From NCBI RefSeq assembly GCF_003627955.1, contig NZ_RBWS01000006.1, forward strand, positions 124,001 through 188,000: a stretch of 64,000 nt of DNA. The letters run 5' to 3'. Shown here in pieces: positions 45,877-54,681 of this stretch. Origin of the DNA: Sphingobacterium puteale. GTDB lineage: Bacteria > Bacteroidota > Bacteroidia > Sphingobacteriales > Sphingobacteriaceae. The notes beneath the pieces were generated by a model. That model did no database searches and had not been told where the DNA came from. It saw nothing but the letters and a program-made list of their open reading frames with translations. A program made the translations under genes and the position numbers. Each line of letters opens with the position of its first letter. Position 1 is the stretch's first letter.

Positions 45877-48333
45877 ATGATTAAACACCTTATTTGGAAG
45901 CATATTATCACATTCATTGGAATCATAACATTGCATACTACACTTTTGTTTGCGCAAAAGCAGTCGGCTTTAACCCTATGGTATGATCGGCCAGCTGATG
46001 AGAAGATATGGGAGCAGGCCTTACCGTTAGGAAATGGTCGGTTGGGTGCTATGTTTTATGGAATTCCATCGTGTGAACGCATGCAGCTCAATGAGGAAAC
46101 TATCTGGGCGGGTGGACCTTATCGGAACGATAATCCCAAAGGCGGTAGGGCATTAAAAACTATTCAGGATTATATATTTGACGGGAAATCAGCTGAAGCT
46201 GAAAAGCTTGCAAATGAAACTTTCTTTACAAAGACCCATGGCATGCCTTATCAAACTGCCGGTAATATTCTGCTCCGATTTCCGGGGCATGACAACTATC
46301 AGGACTATTGTCGTGAACTGGATATCGAGCACGCTGTAGCGCGTTCTCATTATACAGTAGATGGGGTAACATATACCAGGGAGGTTTTCACTTCATTTGC
46401 TGATGATGTGATCGTAATGCAGATCCGATCGAGCAAGAAAGGGAAACTCAGCTGTACCTTGGCGTATGAGAATGAGTCGAAGCATACTATTTTTAAAAGC
46501 GGTGATCGACTTGTTTTAGAAGGACGGGGGACTGATCATGAGGGGGTTAAAGGCGAGGTTGTTTATCAGATCCATGCTGGCGTAAACCTTACGGATGGAG
46601 AGCTAGTTGTCGAGGACCAATCGATTACTATAGAGGATGCTACTTCCATTCGTCTTTATATTTCAATTGCGAGTAATTTCAAAAATTATAAACAGTTGGG
46701 ATCGGATCCCTTCAAGGAGGCCACGGAAAGGTTGCAAAAGGCAATGAGTAAGGATTATCAGCTCGCTTTTCAGCAGCATAAAACCGCTTACAATAAGCAG
46801 TTCAACCGTTTTCAGCTGCATTTGGGCAGCGTCAACAATGAACAGCAACAGCCTATTTCAACACGAATTGAAAATTTTGCCCGTACACAGGATCCAGCGC
46901 TAGTGACCCTATTGGCTCAATTCGGCCGATATTTGCTTATCTGTTCTTCGCAGCCAGGTGGCCAAGCTGCTAACCTGCAGGGCATCTGGAACCGCTCCAT
47001 GCAGCCCGCTTGGGACAGTAAATATACGATCAATATTAACACGGAAATGAACTATTGGCCTGCGAATGTAACTAACCTTTCCGGGACCCTTCAGCCATTA
47101 TTTTCTATGATTAAAGAACTCAGTGAAAGTGGAAGAGAAACGGCAAAAACAATGTATAATGCATCCGGTTGGGTAGCTCACCATAATACAGATATTTGGC
47201 GTGTGACGAGTCCTATTGATTTTGCAGCAGCTGGAATGTGGCCCAGTGGTGGGCTGTGGTTGTCGCAACATGTATGGGAGCATTACCTTTTTACGGGAGA
47301 TCGTTTCTTTTTGAAGCAATATTACCCCGCTATGAAGGGGGCTTGTGATTTTCTTTTGTCTACACTTAGCGTACATCGTGGATATCCAGATCAGCAATGG
47401 CTTGTCTTGAGTCCTTCAATTTCGCCCGAACAAGGCCCACTCTCTGCAGGGGTGACGATGGATAACCAGCTGTGTTATGACATGCTCACTCGTACCGCTT
47501 TGGCTGCAGACGTTCTGGGTATCGATTCTAGCTACAGGGATACATTGCTAAGTACGGCTCGCCGTATTCCACCGATGCATATTGGTCGATATAACCAGCT
47601 ACAAGAATGGATGGAAGATGTGGATGATCCCCAAAATCAACATCGGCATATTTCACACCTATATGGCTTATTTCCAGGGAGCCAAATTTCACCTTTTGGC
47701 ACACCTGAATTGTTTGAAGCAGCTCGTAATTCATTGATTTATCGAGGGGATTTCGCAACAGGATGGTCGATCGGCTGGAAAATAAACCTATGGGCCCGTC
47801 TTTTGGATGGAAACCATGCGTACGAAATTATAAAAAATATGCTGACCCTTTCTGATGAAAAACATCCAGAGGGACGTACCTATCCTAATCTTTTTACAGC
47901 ACATCCTCCATTTCAGATAGATGGTAATTTTGGGCTAACAGCAGGTGTGGCAGAAATGCTGGTCCAAAGTCACGATGGTGCTGTGCATCTCCTGCCAGCA
48001 ATTCCCGACCGATGGGGCGAGGGATGGGTAAAAGGCATAAAGGCACGTGGGGGATTTGAAATTGAAATGCAGTGGGAAAAAGGAAAGATAAAGGAAGTTA
48101 GGGTATTTTCTGCCTTAGGTGGTAAGTTGCGGCTTCGTACAGCTTCGGCATTGGAAGGGCCTGGAATTCAGCTCGCAAAAGGTCATCTGAGCAATGCTCT
48201 TCTCGCTTCAATACGAACACCAAAACCTATCCAGTCGGCTGAATCACATCTGAAAGGAATTAAATTACCACACTATTACGAATACGATGTGCTGACCGTA
48301 CCCGGGAAATACTACACTTTGACGGCTTACTGA
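45877..48333 (+). CDS. GH95 alpha-L-fucosidase/alpha-L-galactosidase
   Basis: Inverting exo-glycosidase of 818 residues with signal peptide ending in LFAQ. All GH95 catalytic positions are found: Asn386 and Asn388 in ININTEMNYW (the pair that activates water in BbAfcA), Glu518 in SPSISPEQGP (acid) and Asp682 in QIDGNFG. The N-terminal beta domain begins LTLWYDRPADEKIWEQALPL. GH95 acts on alpha-1,2-L-fucose, and some Bacteroidota members in xylan loci remove alpha-L-galactose from arabinoxylan side chains; the latter fits this context. The 104-base gap before it lacks a clear promoter box or terminator, so read-through from the transketolase operon is likely. Confidence 0.92.
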   Translation: MIKHLIWKHIITFIGIITLHTTLLFAQKQSALTLWYDRPADEKIWEQALPLGNGRLGAMFYGIPSCERMQLNEETIWAGGPYRNDNPKGGRALKTIQDYIFDGKSAEAEKLANETFFTKTHGMPYQTAGNILLRFPGHDNYQDYCRELDIEHAVARSHYTVDGVTYTREVFTSFADDVIVMQIRSSKKGKLSCTLAYENESKHTIFKSGDRLVLEGRGTDHEGVKGEVVYQIHAGVNLTDGELVVEDQSITIEDATSIRLYISIASNFKNYKQLGSDPFKEATERLQKAMSKDYQLAFQQHKTAYNKQFNRFQLHLGSVNNEQQQPISTRIENFARTQDPALVTLLAQFGRYLLICSSQPGGQAANLQGIWNRSMQPAWDSKYTININTEMNYWPANVTNLSGTLQPLFSMIKELSESGRETAKTMYNASGWVAHHNTDIWRVTSPIDFAAAGMWPSGGLWLSQHVWEHYLFTGDRFFLKQYYPAMKGACDFLLSTLSVHRGYPDQQWLVLSPSISPEQGPLSAGVTMDNQLCYDMLTRTALAADVLGIDSSYRDTLLSTARRIPPMHIGRYNQLQEWMEDVDDPQNQHRHISHLYGLFPGSQISPFGTPELFEAARNSLIYRGDFATGWSIGWKINLWARLLDGNHAYEIIKNMLTLSDEKHPEGRTYPNLFTAHPPFQIDGNFGLTAGVAEMLVQSHDGAVHLLPAIPDRWGEGWVKGIKARGGFEIEMQWEKGKIKEVRVFSALGGKLRLRTASALEGPGIQLAKGHLSNALLASIRTPKPIQSAESHLKGIKLPHYYEYDVLTVPGKYYTLTAY

Positions 48334-48361
48334 ATTCATGTGATCATTTAATCATTTTACT

Positions 48362-49921
48362 ATGTTAAGAATTAAAATTAGTGCTTTTATCTGCTGCTTT
48401 ATGATCCTATTTTTGGATTCATTAGCGCAGCAAGCCCGTAATCCAATCATCTTTGCCGATGTACCTGATATGTCCATGATACGTGTTGGTGATACCTATT
48501 ACATGAGCAGCACCACCATGCATATGAGCCCCGGGGTTCCGATAATGAAATCCAAAGATCTCGTCAATTGGACTTTGGTTAATTATGTGTATGATCGCCT
48601 TGGAGATCAGGATGAACTCAATTTGTCGAATCAGAAGAATGCGTATGGGCACGGTTCCTGGGCAAGCAGTTTACGCTTTCATGAGGGGCAGTACTATGTA
48701 AGTACATTTTCTTCCAATACAGGTAAAACACATATCTATCGCACGGCAGATATTGAGAGAGGAACTTGGGTTTCTACCGAGTTTAGCCCGATGATGCACG
48801 ATCATAGTTTATTCTTTGACCAAGGAAAAATTTATATGATCTGGGGTAGCGGACGTATCCATATTGCCGAATTGTCGCCCGACTTTTCAGGCATTAAAGC
48901 TGGGACAGAACGCGTGTTATTAGATGATGCTTCTTTACCTGCTAAGCCTAAAGAAGGTAAAGTGGGTTTGCCGGCTGAGGGGTCCCAAATGTTTAAGATC
49001 AATGGCTTTTATTACCTTTTTAATATTTCATGGCCCGCTGGAGGAATGCGCACGGTGATTGTCCATCGGGCAAGTCAACTGGAAGGTCCGTATGAAGGGA
49101 AAGTGGTTTTGCAGGATCAAGGTGTGGCCCAAGGGGGGCTGATTGAGATGCCCGACGGAAAATGGTATGCGTATCTTTTTCAGGATTATGGTGCTGTAGG
49201 ACGTATTCCGTTTTTGGTCCCTGTCACATGGGAAGATGGATGGCCCGTGCTCGGTATCGGCGGAAAAGTGCCGGCTACCTTAAATCTACCTGCAAATAAA
49301 AGTTTAATGCCCGGAATCGTTAACTCCGATGATTTTAACCGGAAACCCGGAGATGAGGCTCTTCCTCTGGTGTGGCAATGGAACCATAATCCAGACAACA
49401 ATTTATGGTCTGTAACAGCGCGCCCGGGTTTTTTGAGAATGCATACTGGCGATCGTACCGATGATTTTCTCTCGGCCAAAAACACCCTTACCCAGCGTAC
49501 CGTCGGGCCGACTTGCAGTGCCGCTATCGCGATAGAGGTTTCTAACATGAAAGATGGTGATTTTGCAGGCCTATCGCTTTTGCAAAAAAACTATGGGTTA
49601 GTTGGGGTCCGTATGGAAGGAAATGCGAAATCATTGGTGATGATCAATGCGACGACAGGCGTACCACAGGAGGTGGCCAAGGTCGGCCTCAAACAGCAGC
49701 GTATCTATCTTAAAGCAAGCTGTGATTTTACAAACAAAAGAGATCTCGCTCAATTTTTTTATAGTACCGATGGGCGCAATTGGAACAGGATAGGTAATGA
49801 TTTAAAAATGAGTTATACCATCCCTCATTTTATGGGCTATCGGTTCGGACTCTTCAACTATGCGGCTAAAGCCGCTGGTGGCTATGTAGATTTTGATTAT
49901 TTCCATTTGACCGCAAATTAA
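48362..49921 (+). CDS. GH43 beta-xylosidase/alpha-L-arabinofuranosidase with C-terminal beta-sandwich
   Basis: Secreted 519-residue enzyme. The five-bladed GH43 propeller (about 25-320) has base Asp36 in ADVPDMSMIRVGDTYYM, the pKa-tuning Asp147 in MHDHSLFF and acid Glu206 in PAEGSQMF. A C-terminal beta-sandwich (about 325-519) is the DUF1349/GH43-C2 type seen in the subfamily 10-12 members, which includes exo-beta-xylosidases and arabinofuranosidases. Signal peptide ends SLAQQ. Follows GH95 by 28 bases and precedes a second GH43 by 6, so it is one step of side-chain and oligosaccharide trimming in the periplasm. Confidence 0.92.
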   Translation: MLRIKISAFICCFMILFLDSLAQQARNPIIFADVPDMSMIRVGDTYYMSSTTMHMSPGVPIMKSKDLVNWTLVNYVYDRLGDQDELNLSNQKNAYGHGSWASSLRFHEGQYYVSTFSSNTGKTHIYRTADIERGTWVSTEFSPMMHDHSLFFDQGKIYMIWGSGRIHIAELSPDFSGIKAGTERVLLDDASLPAKPKEGKVGLPAEGSQMFKINGFYYLFNISWPAGGMRTVIVHRASQLEGPYEGKVVLQDQGVAQGGLIEMPDGKWYAYLFQDYGAVGRIPFLVPVTWEDGWPVLGIGGKVPATLNLPANKSLMPGIVNSDDFNRKPGDEALPLVWQWNHNPDNNLWSVTARPGFLRMHTGDRTDDFLSAKNTLTQRTVGPTCSAAIAIEVSNMKDGDFAGLSLLQKNYGLVGVRMEGNAKSLVMINATTGVPQEVAKVGLKQQRIYLKASCDFTNKRDLAQFFYSTDGRNWNRIGNDLKMSYTIPHFMGYRFGLFNYAAKAAGGYVDFDYFHLTAN

Positions 49922-49927
49922 GATGAT

Positions 49928-51304
49928 ATGATGAAACGATTTTTTATACAATCCCTATTCGGATTGTTGCTCCTATTCTTGGTTATGATAGGTTCATTAA
50001 AGGCACAAAATCCCATTGTGCAGACTGCTTATACTGCGGATCCGGCACCTTTGGTGTATAACAACCGACTTTATCTGTATACTACACAGGATGAAGAAGA
50101 ATCCACCTGGTTTAACATGAACAATTGGCGTGTGTATTCAACCGATGATATGCTGAATTGGACCGATCATGGTGCGATTCTTTCTTATACAGATTTTGAA
50201 TGGGCAAAAGGGGATGCTTGGGCGGCGCAATGTGTTGAAAAAAATGGTAAATTTTATCTTTATGTACCTGTTATTTCCAAAGTGAACAATCGAGGTGCGA
50301 TCGGCGTTGCTGTCGGAGATAGCCCATTGGGACCATTTTATGATCCTTTGGGAAAACCATTACTGCAAAGCGAATGGGGAGATATCGATCCTACTGTGTT
50401 TATTGATGATGACGGCCAAGCTCATATGTATTGGGGTAATCCTCAGCTGAAATATGTTAAGCTGAATGAAGATATGATCTCCTATAAAGGTGATATTGTT
50501 GAGGTCCCGATGACTGCAGCATCGTTTGGAAAGAGGGAGGGCGACCCGAAGCGGCCTACGACCTATGAGGAAGGGCCTTGGTTGTATAAAAGAAATAGCT
50601 TGTATTATCTTTTTTGGCCGGGAGGTCCTTTGCCTGAATTTATTGGTTATTCCACAAGCGATAAAGCCGAGGGACCTTGGAAGTACGGTGGTATAATCAT
50701 GCCCGCGGAAGGAAAAGCATTCACAAATCATCCCGGCGTTGTCGATTTTAAAGAGAAAACCTATTTCTTTTACCATAATGGGGCCTTACCTGGAGGGGGT
50801 GGCTTTACGCGATCTGTCGCTGTTCAGGAACTGAACTTTAATCCAGACGGCAGCATAGATCCAATGAAAATGACGACTGGAATTACTCAAGCAACCGGCA
50901 AAGTGAATCCCTATGAACTTCATCAGGCTGAAACGATTGCCTGGTCCGAACACGTTACATCCTACCAAAATAAAAAGGTGGGTGTTTTTGTAAAGGCAAA
51001 AAAAGATGGCGCTTTCACCTGTGTGAAGAATGTTGACTTTGGCGATGAGGGAGCGACGAGTTTCTTCGCGCGGGTAGGCACAACACATAATGGTGGTGTC
51101 AGTATGGAGGTGAGGTCAAACGCAGTGGATGGTCCCATTCTAACGACGATAGAAGTTCCAATGACGGGTGGAGATGACAGATGGACTACGGTAGACACTC
51201 TGCTTGCCAACAAGGTGACAGGAGTTCACGACCTGTACTTTGTCTTTAAAGGTAAGGCTCCATCCAATATTCTTTTTTTCGATTGTTGGAAGTTTGGAAA
51301 ATAA
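49928..51304 (+). CDS. GH43 arabinofuranosidase/xylosidase with CBM6-like domain
   Basis: Secreted 458-residue enzyme, signal peptide ending LKAQ. Propeller residues: base Asp38 in [10 protein letters not shown], Asp154 in DIDPTVF and acid Glu215 in YEEGPWLYK. The C-terminal 130 residues (about 330-458: [20 protein letters not shown] to [10 protein letters not shown]) form a CBM6-type beta-sandwich. This architecture is typical of GH43 enzymes that remove arabinose from decorated xylan. The sequence is complete and starts with two adjacent Met codons. It ends 12 bases before the damaged esterase gene. Confidence 0.92.
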   Translation: MMKRFFIQSLFGLLLLFLVMIGSLKAQNPIVQTAYTADPAPLVYNNRLYLYTTQDEEESTWFNMNNWRVYSTDDMLNWTDHGAILSYTDFEWAKGDAWAAQCVEKNGKFYLYVPVISKVNNRGAIGVAVGDSPLGPFYDPLGKPLLQSEWGDIDPTVFIDDDGQAHMYWGNPQLKYVKLNEDMISYKGDIVEVPMTAASFGKREGDPKRPTTYEEGPWLYKRNSLYYLFWPGGPLPEFIGYSTSDKAEGPWKYGGIIMPAEGKAFTNHPGVVDFKEKTYFFYHNGALPGGGGFTRSVAVQELNFNPDGSIDPMKMTTGITQATGKVNPYELHQAETIAWSEHVTSYQNKKVGVFVKAKKDGAFTCVKNVDFGDEGATSFFARVGTTHNGGVSMEVRSNAVDGPILTTIEVPMTGGDDRWTTVDTLLANKVTGVHDLYFVFKGKAPSNILFFDCWKFGK

Positions 51305-51316
51305 AGGAAAAATTAT

Positions 51317-52090
51317 ATGACTGATAGCGCTGGAACTTTCTTTTTTATGCCTCACTGTTGGCGCCCTGTGACGCTGTTCATTGTTTTGTTACTGGTATTA
51401 CTGCCAAGTTTTGGTAAAATACGTCTCCCTTCATTTGTTAGCGACCAAATGGTGCTCCAAAGAGGTACTGAACTCGATATTTGGGGTTGGGCTACAAAAG
51501 GAGAAAAGGTAACCCACCGTTTTCGGGGGGTATATTACTATACTGAGGCCGGCAGTGACGGCAAGTGGAAGCTGACCATGCCGCAACAGCATTATGTTGG
51601 CCCCTACGTCATGGAGATCAACGGACTGGTCATCAGGGATATTCTGATCGGCGATGTATGGCTCTGCTCAGGTCAGTCCAATATGGAAACACCGATCCAG
51701 CGACTTGTAGAGCGATTTCCGGAAATCGCCGTCTCGAATAATCATATGATCCGTTATTTTAAAGTCCCGACACAAAATAGTGTTCTGGAGACCCTTATTG
51801 ATAGCGATTCAGTCTACATCAATGGCCATTTTGTTGGGGCAACCAGCTATCGCTATCCTCCGCGGGTGTATGATGTATCAGCAGGTATCCTCCATAAAGG
51901 GGACAACACGGTAACGATCCGCTTGCGGAAGGATGGGCTGGACGGTGGTTTCACGTCAGATAAAATGTATCGGTTGCAGGTTGACGATTCAAGGCGAATA
52001 TTCATAGCGGCACGTCGTAATCCTGTAGACGCAAATCTGATCAATAAAGAGGGGCTATTGGCAACAACTTTCCGTACCGATAATTGGTAG
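51317..52090 (+). pseudogene. Internally deleted sialate O-acetylesterase-type gene
   Basis: A 257-codon open frame that is a collage of distant parts of a much larger esterase (family length about 650-690). Codons 1 to about 154 are the normal N-terminus: signal peptide, IRLPSFVSDQMVLQRGTELD, and the nucleophile motif CSGQSNMETP. At about 51780 the sequence jumps into the inserted beta-sandwich domain (LIDSDSVYINGHFVG, SYRYPPRVYDVSAGIL). Near 52000-52020 it jumps again to the family C-terminus (NPVDANLINKEGLLATTFRT). Roughly 400 residues are missing, including the catalytic Asp/His region, so it is very unlikely to be active, although the frame is kept throughout. It lies between two GH43 genes in the same direction. 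Confidence 0.75.
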
Positions 52091-52180
52091 GATAAATCTA
52101 ATTTAATCAGATACGTCAATTCGAAAGAGTAACGAACAATATATAATTCAGCAATTTAAGTAACTAATTTATTCAATTTT

Positions 52181-54283
52181 ATGAAAGGACTAAATATTGT
52201 CTTAAAAAAAAGGACAATGGTATTTGTATTATCCGTCGTAGGAATTTTGTCGACGACAATGGTGGTAGGACAACAACAACAAAATGTCGTGAAGGATTTA
52301 AGTAAAGGTTTTGTACATCAATCTATCGGTAATCCCTACTTGCCACTTTGGGAGCATCTTCCTGATGGCGAACCCCGTGTTTTTGAAGATCCGGATCGGC
52401 CCGGAAAATACCGCGTTTATATCATTGGTTCACACGATCTGCGTTTTACAAGTTATTGTGGACCCGACATTCGGATGTGGTCGGCACCTATTGAGGATTT
52501 GACAAGCTGGCGTGATGAAGGGGCGATTTTTACCTACCCGATGGACGGTAAATGGGACGTCATGTATGCTCCGGATCTTGTGGAGGTCAAACGAAAAGAT
52601 GGAAAGAAAGAATATTATTTATTCCCACATAGTCGGGGCGAACATCGTGAAGCCATGGTCGTTAAAGGAGATAGACCCAATGGTCCATTTAAACCGGTGA
52701 ATCTGACTGCGGACGGTAGACGTACTCTGCCAGGAAGTATCTTGGGATTTGATCCCGCAGTATACATTGAGTATGTTACCGATCCGAACGATCCCGATTT
52801 CGAAATAGGCTTCAGAGCTTATGGGTTTTGGGGATTTCAACGATCCATGGCAGCGCAGCTGGATCAGAAAACAATGTTTTCGCTGCGACCGGGAACTGAG
52901 ATTATTAATTATCTATTGCCGGCAAGTGCGCGATATGGTGAGTTACGTGATCCCAAAGGAACTTCTTATCCCAACATTTTTTCTGGAGAAGATTTGGGTA
53001 CTTTTAATTTCTTTGAAGCCTCTTCGATTCGTAAGGTCGGTAATAAATTTGTCACAGTATACAGTGGCTATTCTGGGCCTGAATATGGCGTCGGTAGCTC
53101 CAACTCGACTTTACGCTATGCCGTCGCAGATTCACCATTAGGGCCGTGGAAGAGCGGTGGCGTATTGGTAGACTCCCGAGCTCCAGTATTGAATCGAGAA
53201 GGTTCGGGGATTGAAACCAGTAATGCAGGTCACAATACACATGGCAGTATTGAATTGATCAATGGACAATGGTATGTCTTTTATCATAGACCGCCAAGGG
53301 GATTTGGTTTTGCCAGACAGGCTGTGGTAGAGCCTATTAAAGTGGAATGGGATGAAAAGTCTGTAAAAGAAGGAGGGATGGTTTCCATTCGTGCCTTTAA
53401 CCCTTACCATGCAAACACGACCGTTAAGGATGCGCAAGGAAAGGAATATAAAGGCGCAGAGGTTACATCCGAAGGATTCCATTTTTATGGGTTAGATCCT
53501 TACAAGTACTATTCTGCCGGATATGCCTGTTATCTTTCAGATATCAGCCTACAGCAGGATTCATGGGATATCTGGGACAATCATATGCCAGTGACTAATA
53601 TGAAAAATGGAAATATTGTCGGTTTTAAATATTTTGGCTTCGGTGGTCTTGATCAGGATAAGTTTGGATTGAAAGCTTTTAGTGGTACGAAAGTAGGAAA
53701 TCGCACCGCTTTCGATCTGTTTATCGCTCCAAAAACACCAAGTGCGTTTAAAGTAAATGTGTGGTTGGATGGTCCTTGGGATAATGATGTCTGGAAAGGA
53801 AAAAAGATTGCCCAAATAGTCATTTCGGCTAATTCCAAACCTGAAGTAACACAAGTAACAGTTGATGTTTCAAAATACGTTGATCATCTGGAGGGCAAGC
53901 ATGCGCTATATCTGGTGGCCGAAGGAGAGGAAGGCAAACCACTCTTTGATTTTATCGGATTGGGGTTCAGTTCGAAAGATAAGAAAATTGTACGTCCAAT
54001 ATCGCCAACGGTAGATATTATTGTAAATGGCAAAAAACTTGAATTGCCTTCTCTACCAATTCGGTCCACCGATGAGAATGGTATCATTGGTTACAATACT
54101 TACGAGGTCGCTTCTCCTATTCAAGTTAAAGGTAAAAATATCCCTATTGTGAGAGCATCATCAGTTAATCCTGAAGTGAAAATTACGGTCAGACAGGCGA
54201 ATTCATTGGCAGATTATGCCCAAGTTGACTGTGTTTACAAAGGACAGATGAAAAGCTATCTGATAAAATATGTTACAGAATAA
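52181..54283 (+). CDS. GH43-type glycoside hydrolase with C-terminal binding domain
   Basis: Secreted 700-residue protein; signal peptide within the first 31 residues. The N-terminal ~400 residues are a GH43-like propeller: EPRVFEDPDRPGKYRVYIIG near the start, ILGFDPAVYIEY in the middle and FNFFEASSIRKVGNKFVTVY containing the likely acid Glu. Family markers TLRYAVADSPLGPWKSGGVL and NTHGSIELINGQWYVFYHRP are clear. The C-terminal ~280 residues include a CBM6-like part (IVGFKYFGFG, FDLFIAPKTPSAFKVNVWLD) and a small terminal domain. Activity is probably on arabinose- or xylose-bearing side chains; the exact subfamily was not recognised. It follows the damaged esterase by 90 bases. Confidence 0.82.
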   Translation: MKGLNIVLKKRTMVFVLSVVGILSTTMVVGQQQQNVVKDLSKGFVHQSIGNPYLPLWEHLPDGEPRVFEDPDRPGKYRVYIIGSHDLRFTSYCGPDIRMWSAPIEDLTSWRDEGAIFTYPMDGKWDVMYAPDLVEVKRKDGKKEYYLFPHSRGEHREAMVVKGDRPNGPFKPVNLTADGRRTLPGSILGFDPAVYIEYVTDPNDPDFEIGFRAYGFWGFQRSMAAQLDQKTMFSLRPGTEIINYLLPASARYGELRDPKGTSYPNIFSGEDLGTFNFFEASSIRKVGNKFVTVYSGYSGPEYGVGSSNSTLRYAVADSPLGPWKSGGVLVDSRAPVLNREGSGIETSNAGHNTHGSIELINGQWYVFYHRPPRGFGFARQAVVEPIKVEWDEKSVKEGGMVSIRAFNPYHANTTVKDAQGKEYKGAEVTSEGFHFYGLDPYKYYSAGYACYLSDISLQQDSWDIWDNHMPVTNMKNGNIVGFKYFGFGGLDQDKFGLKAFSGTKVGNRTAFDLFIAPKTPSAFKVNVWLDGPWDNDVWKGKKIAQIVISANSKPEVTQVTVDVSKYVDHLEGKHALYLVAEGEEGKPLFDFIGLGFSSKDKKIVRPISPTVDIIVNGKKLELPSLPIRSTDENGIIGYNTYEVASPIQVKGKNIPIVRASSVNPEVKITVRQANSLADYAQVDCVYKGQMKSYLIKYVTE

Positions 54284-54299
54284 ATAGATCAATGGTAAT

Positions 54300-54668
54300 T
54301 TGTCGAACTTGAAGTTCCGTGTAAGGAGAGGGGATCTATATTCCCTTGTTCCTGAGGTAATATCCTATGGTGAATATAAAATCGGCAAACGCATATCCGG
54401 AATTGTCAATGCATTGACAGGTATTTTTTACAAAACCGGGATGGCATTGGGTGGGATCGTTCCGGGATTGGTATTGGCTTATGTGGCATTTGATAAAGAT
54501 AATGTAGTGACACAATCGGACATGGCGGAAAAGGGAATTCAATGGCTGTTAGCTGTTATTCCTGCGATACTTTTATTGTTGGCGATGTATGTGATTTCCA
54601 AATATGAGTTGGATGATGCTACTATAGATAAGATCAATCGAGAGATAGAATCCAAAGTTAATTACTAA
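54300..54668 (+). pseudogene. C-terminal remnant of a GPH-family sugar:cation symporter
   Basis: About 115 residues matching the end of a glycoside-pentoside-hexuronide (MelB/XynP-type) transporter: LVPEVISYGEYKIGKRISGI is the family's late cytoplasmic loop, followed by two membrane helices (GMALGGIVPGLVLAYVAF and WLLAVIPAILLLLAMYVI). The usual ~450-residue protein has about 12 helices, so some three quarters are missing from the 5' side. No ATG opens the frame; only a TTG at 54300 is available, and the nearby ATG at 54292 is in another frame. It lies immediately before the GH10-GH43 gene, where xylan loci of relatives carry an inner-membrane xylo-oligosaccharide symporter. Import across the inner membrane must now rely on a transporter elsewhere. 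Confidence 0.8.
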
Positions 54669-54681
54669 TCAAAAATAAATC

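Noticed and set aside
54300..54668. Independent small two-helix membrane protein
   Set aside because: The loop and helices match the C-terminus of GPH symporters too closely, and there is no ATG start; a truncated gene explains it better.
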